Source of the DNA: UBA4644 sp034933145
GTDB lineage: Bacteria > Bacillota > Clostridia > Oscillospirales > Butyricicoccaceae
NCBI GenBank assembly: GCA_034933145.1
Contig: JAYFOA010000035.1
Span: forward strand, 1 to 64,000
DNA: 64,000 nt
Reading direction: 5' to 3'
The position numbers and the translations under genes were made by a program. This document shows positions 42,863-51,130 of this stretch, one piece after another (position 1 is the stretch's first letter; every line of letters begins with the position of its first letter). Under the pieces are notes generated by a model. That model saw only the letters and a program-made list of their open reading frames with translations, ran no database searches and was not told the DNA's origin.

Positions 42863-45693
42863 GCCTTCAAAACCTTTTTCAGATATTGGCCGGTATAGGA
42901 ACAAGCAACCTCCGCCACCTGCTCCGGGGTGCCGCAGGCCAGCAGCTCCCCGCCGCGGTCGCCGCCCTCCGGCCCCAGGTCAATGATATAATCGGCCGTC
43001 TTAATCACGTCCAAATTGTGTTCGATGACCACGACGGTGTTGCCGCCCTCCACCAGCCGCTGCAGCACCTCGATCAGCTTGTGCACGTCAAAAGCGTGGA
43101 GTCCGGTGGTCGGCTCATCCAAAATATAAATAGTGCGGCCTGTGGCGCGGCGCGCCAGCTCGGTCGCCAATTTCACCCGCTGAGCTTCGCCGCCGGACAG
43201 GGTTGTGGACGGCTGCCCCAGTTTGACATATGACAGACCCACTTCGAAAAGAGTCTGCAGTTTGCGATGGATTTTCGGTACTGGCTCAAAAAACTCCAGC
43301 GCCTCCGCCACCGTCATATCCAGTACCTCGCTGATATTTTTGCCTTTATAGCGAACTTCCAGCGTCTCCCTGTTATAGCGCCGCCCCTTGCACACGTCGC
43401 AGGGCACATAAATGTCCGGCAGAAAGTGCATTTCTATCTTGATCAGGCCGTCACCGCCGCAGGCCTCGCACCGACCGCCGCGCACGTTGAAGGAAAATCG
43501 GCCGGGACCGTAGCCGCGTGCCTTTGCGTCCTGCGTATGGGCAAACAGATCACGGATGTCGCCGAACAGGCCGGTATAGGTGGCCGGGTTGGATCGCGGT
43601 GTCCGCCCGATCGGGCTTTGGTCGATGTCGATGACCTTGTCCAGATGCTCCAACCCATCCATCCCGTCGTGCGCGCCGGCGCGGGCGCGGGCGCCATTGA
43701 GATCAGCAGCCAGCCTTTTATACAGGATTTCGTTGACCAGACTGCTCTTTCCGCTGCCGGAAACGCCTGTGACGCAGGTGAACGCTCCCAGCGGGATGTC
43801 GACGTCAATATGCTTCAGGTTGTTCTCTGCCGCGCCATGCACGGTCAATTTTTCTCCATTCCCCTTGCGCCGGGCCGTCGGGATGGGGATCTTTTTTACA
43901 CCGCTAAGGTACTGGCCTGTAAGGGACTCTTTGCAATTCATAATCTCGGAGGCCGGACCGGTGGCAATGATCCGCCCTCCGTTGACGCCCGCGCCGGGGC
44001 CCACATCGATGATGTCATCAGCCTCAAGCATGGTCTCCTCATCGTGCTCGACAACGATCAGAGTATTGCCAAGATCCCGCAGCTTTTTGAGAGTCGTCAG
44101 CAGCTTGGCGTTGTCCCGTTGATGAAGTCCGATGGACGGCTCGTCCAAAATATACAGTACCCCCATCAGAGAGGAGCCAATCTGGGTTGCCAGACGGATA
44201 CGCTGACTCTCACCGCCGGAGAGGCTGGCGCTGGCACGGGACAGGGTCAGATACTCCAATCCCACACTGCGCAGGAAGTTGAGCCTCTCACGTATTTCTT
44301 TCAGGATACGATCGGCGATCAGATGCTCCCGCTCGGTAAGGTGTTCCGTCAGATATTCAACAAACTCCAGTGCCGAAACAACCGACAGCGCACTGAAAGC
44401 GGATATGTTTTTCCCGCCGACCGTAACTGCAAGTACTTCTTTTTTCAGGCGCTTTCCACCGCAGCTCTGGCAGGGGGTGGCACTCATACACTCTTCGATC
44501 TCATCGCGCATGGCCTCGCTGTTCGTCTCTCGATAGCGGCGCTGTAATCCGGGGATGACGCCCTCCCACGCGTGGTAATAAGTCCCGCCGCCATCACCGC
44601 CGCGCGTCCAATGCAGTTCCAGCTTTTCGCCGCCGTTGCCATACATCAAAAGCTGCTTGATATCTTGAGGCAGTTCTTCATAGGGCACATCCAGCGAGAA
44701 ATGATATTTCTTTTTCAACGCCCGCAAATACATGCTGGCGATGCTGCCTTCGTCGGTGGCGGCAAAGCCGCTGGCCCGGATAGCTCCCTCCCGGATGCTC
44801 AGCTTCGGGTTGGGCACAATACGGTCAGGATCCATCTCCATCTTGACTCCCAGGCCTCCACAGGTAGGACAGGCACCGAAGGGATTGTTGAACGAGAACA
44901 TCCGCGGCGTCAGCTCCTCAATGGAGATGCCGCAGTCGGGACAGGCATAGTTTTGGGAAAACAATAGCTCTTGTCCCCCGATCACGTCAGTGATCACCAG
45001 CCCGCCGGACAGGGCCGCAGCCTGCTCCACCGAATCGGTCAGCCGCTGCCGAAGGTCAGGACGCATGACCAGCCGATCTACCACGATTTCAATATTATGC
45101 TTTTTGTTTTTATCCAGTTGGATGGTCTCGTCCAATTCGTACAGGCTGCCATCCACGCGGACGCGGAGATAGCCACTCTTCCGCGCATCCTCGAACACTT
45201 TCAGATATTCTCCTTTGCGGGCGCGAACAACGGGTGCCAGCACCTGCAATCTTGTTCCTTCCGGCAGCGTCATCAGCTGGTCAATGATCTGGTCGATGGT
45301 CTGCTGCCGGATTTCCTTTCCGCACTTCGGGCAGTGAGGTATACCAATTCGTGCCCAGAGGAGACGTAGATAATCGTAAATTTCCGTTACTGTGCCCACG
45401 GTGCTGCGCGGGTTCTTGCTGGTGGTCTTCTGATCGATGGAGATAGCTGGCGACAGGCCGATGATCTCGTCCACATCGGGCTTTTCCATCTGGCCCAGAA
45501 ATTGCCGCGCATAGCTGGACAGAGACTCTACATAGCGCCGTTGTCCCTCCGCATAAATCGTGTCGAAGGCCAAGCTGCTCTTTCCGCTGCCGGAGATCCC
45601 GGTGATGACGGTAAGCGTATTTCGTTTGATCTCTACGTCCACGTTCTTCAGGTTATGCTCCCGAGCACCTCGGATGACGATGGTATCGCGCAT
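42859..45693 (-). CDS. uvrA: Excinuclease ABC subunit A
   Basis: A 944-residue damage-recognition ATPase. Two ABC modules are present: Walker A ITGISGSGKSSLAFDT near the N-terminus and VTGVSGSGKSSLVNEI in the second half. Signature motifs are LSGGESQR and LSGGEAQR. Zinc fingers show CPDCG and CPTCG, and CEACGGDG with CDVCKG. It follows uvrB by five bases and is co-transcribed from an SOS-type promoter. Confidence 0.98.
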   Translation of the reverse strand: MRDTIVIRGAREHNLKNVDVEIKRNTLTVITGISGSGKSSLAFDTIYAEGQRRYVESLSSYARQFLGQMEKPDVDEIIGLSPAISIDQKTTSKNPRSTVGTVTEIYDYLRLLWARIGIPHCPKCGKEIRQQTIDQIIDQLMTLPEGTRLQVLAPVVRARKGEYLKVFEDARKSGYLRVRVDGSLYELDETIQLDKNKKHNIEIVVDRLVMRPDLRQRLTDSVEQAAALSGGLVITDVIGGQELLFSQNYACPDCGISIEELTPRMFSFNNPFGACPTCGGLGVKMEMDPDRIVPNPKLSIREGAIRASGFAATDEGSIASMYLRALKKKYHFSLDVPYEELPQDIKQLLMYGNGGEKLELHWTRGGDGGGTYYHAWEGVIPGLQRRYRETNSEAMRDEIEECMSATPCQSCGGKRLKKEVLAVTVGGKNISAFSALSVVSALEFVEYLTEHLTEREHLIADRILKEIRERLNFLRSVGLEYLTLSRASASLSGGESQRIRLATQIGSSLMGVLYILDEPSIGLHQRDNAKLLTTLKKLRDLGNTLIVVEHDEETMLEADDIIDVGPGAGVNGGRIIATGPASEIMNCKESLTGQYLSGVKKIPIPTARRKGNGEKLTVHGAAENNLKHIDVDIPLGAFTCVTGVSGSGKSSLVNEILYKRLAADLNGARARAGAHDGMDGLEHLDKVIDIDQSPIGRTPRSNPATYTGLFGDIRDLFAHTQDAKARGYGPGRFSFNVRGGRCEACGGDGLIKIEMHFLPDIYVPCDVCKGRRYNRETLEVRYKGKNISEVLDMTVAEALEFFEPVPKIHRKLQTLFEVGLSYVKLGQPSTTLSGGEAQRVKLATELARRATGRTIYILDEPTTGLHAFDVHKLIEVLQRLVEGGNTVVVIEHNLDVIKTADYIIDLGPEGGDRGGELLACGTPEQVAEVACSYTGQYLKKVLKA

Positions 45694-45698
45694 ATCTG

Positions 45699-47699
45699 TT
45701 ATCCCTTCTTGTTCTCTTTCGCTTCTTTTTCCAGCTCCAGCCGAAGCTCACGGATCCGGTCGCGCAGCACGGCTGCATACTCGAATTCCAGCATCCGGGA
45801 GGCCTCTTTCATCTGCCGCTCCAGCTTCTGGATCTCAGCTTCCTTCGCCGCCCGGGTTAATTTCTTCCTGCTTGCCTCCGGTACACGGGCCGAGGCGGCG
45901 TCGTGCGAGATCTCAATGATATCACGGACGGTCTTAAGGACGGTCCGCGGCACGATACCGTGCTCTTTGTTAAAGGCGTCCTGGATCGCCCGGCGGCGGG
46001 TGGTCTCCGCAATGGCGGTTGACATGGAAGGTGTGATCCGGTCGCCATACATAAGCACTTTGCCCTCCGCGTTGCGGGCGGCTCGGCCGATGGTCTGGAT
46101 CAACGAGGTTTCGCTGCGCAAAAATCCCTCCTTATCGGCATCCAGGATGGCGACAAGTGACACTTCCGGCAGGTCGAGTCCTTCACGAAGCAGGTTGATA
46201 CCCACCAACACCTGGAAGACGCCCAGCCGCAGGTCACGGATCAGCTCCATCCGCTCGATGGTATCGATATCGTGGTGCAAATAGCGCGCTTTGATTCCGG
46301 CCTTGGTGAAGTAGTCGGTCAGCTCCTCTGCCATCCGCTTGGTTAGCGTGGTGACCAGAACCCGTTGGTTCTTTTTTTCGCGCTCCCGGATTTCGGCCAG
46401 TAGATCGTCGATCTGTCCCTTCGTAGGCCGTACCTCCACCTTCGGATCCAGCAGGCCCGTGGGGCGGATGACCTGTTCTACAATTTGGCTCGAACGGCTG
46501 CGCTCATATTCCGCCGGCGTGGCGGAAACATAGATCACCTGATGGACCCGATCCCGGAACTCATCAAAATTGAGCGGCCGGTTGTCATAAGCCGAAGGCA
46601 GGCGAAAGCCGTAGTTGACCAGCATGTCCTTGCGTGCCCGATCGCCATGATACATGGCACGCACCTGCGGCAGCATCACATGGGATTCGTCGATAAAAAG
46701 CAGATAATCTTTTGGAAAATAATCCATCAGAGTATAGGGCGCACTCCCCGGCTCCCGCCGGGACAGCACACGTGAATAGTTCTCAATCCCTGAACAAAAT
46801 CCGATCTCCCGCAGCATCTCCATGTCATAGGTGGTCCGCTGCCGTATACGCTGAGCCTCGAGCAGTTTTCCGTTGGCCTCGAACCACCGGACCCGCTCCT
46901 CCATCTCCTGTTCAATATCCTGCAGTGCCTCCGCCATCTTGTCCCGGGGAATGACATAATGTGAGGCGGGATAGATCGCTACATGGTCCACTACCCGGCG
47001 CACCGCACCGGTCAGCGGGTTAAATTCTGAGATACGGTCAATCTCATCGCCGAAAAACTCAACCCGGATCGCATATTCGTCGGTGTAGGCCAGATGGATC
47101 TCCACCGTATCGCCCCGGACACGGAAACGATTACGGTCGAAATTCAGGTCGTTGCGTTCATACTGAATCTCCACCAGCCGATGACAAAGCTCATCCCGAT
47201 CCCGGGTCTGCCCTTGGCGGAGCGAGATTACCATGCTGGCATAATCGATCGGGTTACCCAGCGAGTAGATACACGATACGCTGGCAACGATAATGACATC
47301 GCGCCGTTCAAACAGACTGGAGGTTGCCGAATGACGTAATCGATCAAGCTCTGCATTTACGTCCGAATCCTTTTCGATATAAGTATCTGTTGACGGAATA
47401 TAGGCTTCTGGTTGATAATAGTCATAGTAGGACACAAAAAACTCCACCGCGTTCTCGGGGAAAAATTCCCTGAACTCCGAGCAGAGCTGTGCCGCCAGCG
47501 TCTTGTTGTGGGTCAGTACCAGCGCGGGCCGCTGGAGCTGCTGAATGACGTTGGCCATGACGAAGGTCTTGCCGGCTCCGGTGACGCCCAGCATAGTCTG
47601 TTCTTCAAACCCCAGCCGGGCTCCGCGCACCAGCTGCTCAATGGCTTCCGGCTGACCGCCGGCGGGCTTATATTCACTTTTCAGCCGAAACTCGGGCAC
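45699..47699 (-). CDS. uvrB: Excinuclease ABC subunit B
   Basis: A 666-residue helicase-like damage verifier. Walker A is GVTGAGKTFVMA, the beta-hairpin YYDYYQPEAY, the DEAD-like LLFIDESHV, helicase motif QTIGRAARN, and a C-terminal UVR coiled coil (LERQMKEASRMLEFEYAAVLRD in outline). The start is GTG at 47699 with AAGGAGGG upstream. A LexA-type box lies in its promoter. Confidence 0.98.
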   Translation of the reverse strand: MPEFRLKSEYKPAGGQPEAIEQLVRGARLGFEEQTMLGVTGAGKTFVMANVIQQLQRPALVLTHNKTLAAQLCSEFREFFPENAVEFFVSYYDYYQPEAYIPSTDTYIEKDSDVNAELDRLRHSATSSLFERRDVIIVASVSCIYSLGNPIDYASMVISLRQGQTRDRDELCHRLVEIQYERNDLNFDRNRFRVRGDTVEIHLAYTDEYAIRVEFFGDEIDRISEFNPLTGAVRRVVDHVAIYPASHYVIPRDKMAEALQDIEQEMEERVRWFEANGKLLEAQRIRQRTTYDMEMLREIGFCSGIENYSRVLSRREPGSAPYTLMDYFPKDYLLFIDESHVMLPQVRAMYHGDRARKDMLVNYGFRLPSAYDNRPLNFDEFRDRVHQVIYVSATPAEYERSRSSQIVEQVIRPTGLLDPKVEVRPTKGQIDDLLAEIREREKKNQRVLVTTLTKRMAEELTDYFTKAGIKARYLHHDIDTIERMELIRDLRLGVFQVLVGINLLREGLDLPEVSLVAILDADKEGFLRSETSLIQTIGRAARNAEGKVLMYGDRITPSMSTAIAETTRRRAIQDAFNKEHGIVPRTVLKTVRDIIEISHDAASARVPEASRKKLTRAAKEAEIQKLERQMKEASRMLEFEYAAVLRDRIRELRLELEKEAKENKKG

Positions 47700-47739
47700 G
47701 GCAGGACCCTCCTTGAGAAAAACTCGACAGTTCGATTAT

Positions 47740-47768
47740 ATTATAACAGAACAGTTGTTCGAATTCAA
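47740..47768 (-). promoter_or_regulatory. uvrB promoter with LexA (DinR) box in the spacer
   Basis: On the minus strand TTGAAT (47763-47768) and TATAAT (47740-47745) are separated by 17 bases. The spacer contains CGAAC-AACT-GTTC (47749-47761), the GAAC-N4-GTTC core of Gram-positive LexA boxes, with a change at the last consensus position. Binding there would block RNA polymerase, so the uvrBA genes are probably SOS-regulated. lexA itself is not in the window. Confidence 0.8.
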
Positions 47769-47772
47769 TATT

Positions 47773-48447
47773 TTATTTAATAACATATCCAGAATCAGCC
47801 AGTGAGACAAAATCCCCATCGGCGACGATGATATGGTCGATCAGCCGGACCCCTACCGGCACCAACGCATCGCAGATGCGGCAAGTGGTGCTGAGGTCCT
47901 CCGGAGAGGGCAGTGCCACCCCGCCTGGATGGTTGTGTGCCAGAATAACGCCGGCTGCATTATGGCGCAGCGCTGTAGCGACGATACCGCGGATGCTGAC
48001 CTCCGCCGAATTGATGTTGCCCCGGTGCAGCAGGGTCGTGGAAAGCACACGGCATTTGCCATCGACGCAGATCATAAAGACGGTCTCCTCATCGCGGCCT
48101 ACAAAACGCGGCAGCAGATACTTCCCCGCTTTTTCCGTGGAGTTTATACAAACCTCCCGTTCCCGGTCAGATAGATATGCTCGCGCCAGCTGCGGCATCA
48201 GATGGAGCAGTGCTGCAGTATGTTCTCCGATGCCGCCGACGTCCGTCAGTTCTGCTACCGGCGCATCCAGCACGCCCGAAAGACTGCCGAAGGTGTCGAG
48301 CAGTATGTGAGCCAGCTCGTTGGTGTCTTTCCGCGGCACACCGAAAAACAGCAGCAGCTCCAAAATGTTGTGCGGACTGAATCCGTCCAGCCCTTCTTTG
48401 AGAAATCGTGCGGTCATGCGTTCCCTGTGCCCGTCATGTACGCTCAT
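47773..48447 (-). CDS. radC: RadC family JAMM-domain protein
   Basis: A 224-residue protein. An N-terminal HhH region (GIGEHTAALLHLMPQL) precedes the JAMM/MPN+ metallopeptidase-like domain with HNHPGGVALPSPED, which gives the H-x-H-x7-S-x2-D metal ligands. Despite the name, RadC proteins have no proven repair role. I start at ATG 48447; upstream TTG and GTG codons exist (to 48471). It is head-to-head with the GHL10 gene with only 36 bases between. Confidence 0.92.
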   Translation of the reverse strand: MSVHDGHRERMTARFLKEGLDGFSPHNILELLLFFGVPRKDTNELAHILLDTFGSLSGVLDAPVAELTDVGGIGEHTAALLHLMPQLARAYLSDREREVCINSTEKAGKYLLPRFVGRDEETVFMICVDGKCRVLSTTLLHRGNINSAEVSIRGIVATALRHNAAGVILAHNHPGGVALPSPEDLSTTCRICDALVPVGVRLIDHIIVADGDFVSLADSGYVIK

Positions 48448-48483
48448 AGTCTTTCCCACCCCGTTACACAAAATGGAGGCCGT

Positions 48484-50289
48484 ATGAAAAAATTTCTCAT
48501 CTGTTTTATCCTGCTTGCTGCGCTGACCGCTACGCCGGCACTGGCCGGCGAGCTGACCATGCGCGGCTGCTGGGTCAGCTCGGTCTATAACTTGGACTAC
48601 CCCAGTGCTCCCGGCCTGTCCGTCGAGGCTTTAACCGCCGAAGCCGATGCCATCGTTGCACAGGCGAAGGCGTGGGGTATGAATACGCTGTTCCTGCAGG
48701 TTCGCCCCTGTTCGGACGCGCTGTATCCTTCCAAAATCTATCCTTGGAGCGCCTGGCTCTCCGGTACGCAGGGCACTGCGCCCGATGGAAATTTTGACCC
48801 GTTGGCATATTTTCTCGATCTCTGCCATCACAACGGTATTTCCCTGCATGCCTGGATCAATCCCTACCGGGTAACGCGGACGCCTGTCGGGACTGAAGCA
48901 GAGGCGCTTGCACAGCTTTGCGACAGCAACCCGGCACGGGATATGACGGACTGCCTGTTGTTTTCGGGCGGATGTTTGTATCTCGACCCCGGACAGCCCC
49001 GGTCGCAGCAGCTCATTCTCGATGGAGTACGGGAACTGCTCGAGAACTACAACCTTGACGGTATCCATCTTGACGATTATTTCTATCCTTCCGACCTCTT
49101 TGACGACAGCGACACCGTCGCCGCTTTCGGCAGCGCTTATGCTGCGGCGGACGATTTCCGCCGCGCATCGGTGGATACGCTGGTGGCCGGTCTTCAGACA
49201 CTGACCCATGAGATACGTCCGAAAGCTCAGTTTGGTGTATCCCCTTTCGGCATCTGGGCCAATAAAACACAAATCGCCGGCGGCAGCGATACCGTCGGCA
49301 GTTCTTCATACTTCAACAGCTTTGCCGATTCCCGCAAATGGGTTCGCGAAGGATTAGTAGACTATATCCTGCCGCAGCTTTACTGGTGTATCGGGAACCA
49401 GGAAGGAGAATTTCAGACCCTGCTTGACTGGTGGGGCGACACGGTGCGCGGTACCGGGGTCAAGCTCTGTATTGGACTCGCGGCCTACCGAATACCGGAT
49501 GCCGCCGAAGGCGACGTCTGGTACGGTTCCGCAGAGATTGAGCGTGAACTCAACGCGCTGGAAGCATCCGAAACTGCGGCCGGCGCAGTCCTGTTTCGCT
49601 TCGGTTCAGTCTGCTCCACAGAAGCGCTGTCCAAGGCTGTCGGTGCACGCTTCTGCGCACAGCGGGATAAATATAAGTTTTTGCGCGATACGATTACCAT
49701 CGGTCTATCGCCCACCGCGCCTACGGAAGCGTCGTACGTTGCCTCCGGCAGCATACTGAATGTTACCTGCGCTGCCGCACCCGGCAGCCGCGTCAACGCT
49801 TTCAGTGACGGTGGACGCACTTTGCTCACAGCTCGTGCGGACGGCAGTTATTCAGGTGCACTGATTCCGCCGCCGCCGACGGAAAACGAAACTTCCCGTA
49901 CCTCTGCCCTGCTATGCACTGCAGAGCGCAACGGATTTTTATGGGTAAAGCTTTTTAGCTTTACAATTACATCTGTCGCTTGTAAAGATCCGGTTACACT
50001 GACTGATGTATCGGGCTCCGACCAGACAAACGGGCATCTTTTGCTCTTTGATACCGGCACTCCCTGTGCAGTGACAACCAACCTGTCCGGGGATGCATTG
50101 CGAGTGACCATCTCACCCATAAAGGCAGCCATTCTCTTTGAAGATCCATTTTTCCGCGATATCCGGATGACCTGCGAAAATAACGTCTGCGTCTACACGC
50201 TGGCACTTCCGGAAAGTGGAGCAGCCTATACCTGCTCCATCGAATGGGAAACGACCCGGATTGGAGTCTGGATCCGCAGATCAGATTGA
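48484..50289 (+). CDS. Secreted GHL10-family glycoside hydrolase-like protein (former DUF187)
   Basis: A 601-residue secreted protein. A signal peptide covers residues 1-21 (cut near ALA-GE). The catalytic-type TIM barrel (about 25-400) has the GHL10 marks RGCWVSSVYNLDYPS, TLFLQVRPCSDALYPSKI, AWINPYRV, GIHLDDYFYP with its acidic pair, and VDYILPQLYW. A C-terminal part of about 190 residues is beta-rich and unrecognised. GGAGG precedes the ATG. The family is predicted to act on cell-surface polysaccharides. There is little room for a promoter, so it may lie within radC. Confidence 0.85.
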   Translation: MKKFLICFILLAALTATPALAGELTMRGCWVSSVYNLDYPSAPGLSVEALTAEADAIVAQAKAWGMNTLFLQVRPCSDALYPSKIYPWSAWLSGTQGTAPDGNFDPLAYFLDLCHHNGISLHAWINPYRVTRTPVGTEAEALAQLCDSNPARDMTDCLLFSGGCLYLDPGQPRSQQLILDGVRELLENYNLDGIHLDDYFYPSDLFDDSDTVAAFGSAYAAADDFRRASVDTLVAGLQTLTHEIRPKAQFGVSPFGIWANKTQIAGGSDTVGSSSYFNSFADSRKWVREGLVDYILPQLYWCIGNQEGEFQTLLDWWGDTVRGTGVKLCIGLAAYRIPDAAEGDVWYGSAEIERELNALEASETAAGAVLFRFGSVCSTEALSKAVGARFCAQRDKYKFLRDTITIGLSPTAPTEASYVASGSILNVTCAAAPGSRVNAFSDGGRTLLTARADGSYSGALIPPPPTENETSRTSALLCTAERNGFLWVKLFSFTITSVACKDPVTLTDVSGSDQTNGHLLLFDTGTPCAVTTNLSGDALRVTISPIKAAILFEDPFFRDIRMTCENNVCVYTLALPESGAAYTCSIEWETTRIGVWIRRSD

Positions 50290-50343
50290 TCCCAGGTCTG
50301 CCGTACTTCGGTCATCGGCATGCTGCGGCTTTTTCCCACTGAC

Positions 50344-50646
50344 TTATGCCACCGGTATATCTTCCGTCCCCGAAACTTCACCAAAATAAAACATTCCGCT
50401 TTTCTGAATGCACCATACTTCCAGCGATTCACCCGTATCCTTATCCACTGGCGGCTCCTGCAGCGTATAGTATATTGTCCCCTTTTCGTCCGGCCCTTCC
50501 CGGTCCGCAACCCGCAGCGTCAGCGCATTGCCGAAATGGCCTGAGGCGGCCACAGCAAGTCTGAGCGCACCCGACGGCGTAAGAAACAGATATGCGCCAA
50601 ACAGAGTGGCGATAATCAGCCAGGCCAAGCTTCGCGTGTTTTTCAT
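50344..50646 (-). CDS. Small membrane-anchored or secreted protein of unknown function
   Basis: A 100-residue protein starting at ATG 50646, with a basic N-terminus and a hydrophobic segment (LAWLIIATLFGAYLFL, residues about 8-23), then a soluble part ending MFYFGEVSGTEDIPVA. No family is recognised. A possible promoter is TTGAAG and TACTCT with 17 bases between, about 30 bases upstream on the minus strand. The frame extends to 50829, but that part overlaps sequence that folds as RNA and has no ribosome site. Confidence 0.6.
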   Translation of the reverse strand: MKNTRSLAWLIIATLFGAYLFLTPSGALRLAVAASGHFGNALTLRVADREGPDEKGTIYYTLQEPPVDKDTGESLEVWCIQKSGMFYFGEVSGTEDIPVA

Positions 50647-50828
50647 CGGACCCATCCCTTCTCTTTTTTCTCTTTTCAGAGTATCATACAATTTTTCTTT
50701 CTTCAACCGCTTTTGCACAGGTACGTCCGAATTGAAATATCTCTTCTGTGGGCCTGCCTTTGCACCATGGAAAAATTTCCGGCCGAATCCGGTTGCCGCT
50801 GCGCCGATAAATTTTCCCTGGCAATGCA

Positions 50829-50863
50829 CCCCGGAGGACCAGATCGGTCCTCCGGGGTTTTGT
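50829..50863 (+). terminator. Strong plus-strand terminator
   Basis: A perfect 13-bp stem (ACCCCGGAGGACC with GGTCCTCCGGGGT) and 5-base loop is followed by TTTTG on the plus strand and by no T-run on the minus strand. The nearest plus-strand gene ends 540 bases upstream, so it may end the GHL10 transcript or an unannotated small RNA. Confidence 0.75.
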
Positions 50864-51066
50864 ATGCATCGGCATCGTCAAACGGCTGCTGCACGCAGAA
50901 TCAAATATGTGCCCAGGGCCTATACCGACCTATCTTCTTTATTTACACATTCCCATGTTCTGTCCGCTTTTCTTTAAAAATTTACCATTTCTGTGCCTTT
51001 CCTATTGCAGATTATTTAATTAATCTACACAAATAAAAAAAACTACTACCAATCCGATGCTTATTT

Positions 51067-51075
51067 TGCTATAAT
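51067..51075 (+). promoter_or_regulatory. Extended -10 promoter of the SARP-pilus operon
   Basis: TGCTATAAT gives a full extended -10 element 56 bases before the GTG start. No -35 box is seen at the expected distance, which is tolerated with an extended -10 or may mean activator control. Confidence 0.5.
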
Positions 51076-51130
51076 ATAGTAAAATATGTGGAAATTGTAT
51101 ATTTGCCATCCCACAAGGAGGGTTCCGGCG

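Larger units (their letters stand above)
50647..51130. other. Gap before the SARP regulator gene
   Basis: This 484-base stretch has no gene I accept. It contains an irregular hairpin around 50760-50828, a strong plus-strand terminator (50829-50863), a GC-poor section with an imperfect palindrome AGATTA-TTTAAT-TAATCT (51009-51026), and the SARP promoter (51067-51075). Confidence 0.5.

Noticed and set aside
43267..44547. Plus-strand open frame opposite uvrA
   Set aside because: It lies fully inside uvrA, whose two ABC modules are intact; it is a shadow of GC-rich codons.
50344..50829. Longer version of the small membrane protein gene
   Set aside because: The extra 61 codons lack a ribosome site, contain a basic low-complexity stretch and overlap the probable promoter.
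51070..51130. Upstream extension of the SARP frame to 51086
   Set aside because: The extension lies in the predicted leader; the GTG at 51131 has AAGGAGGG at a good distance.
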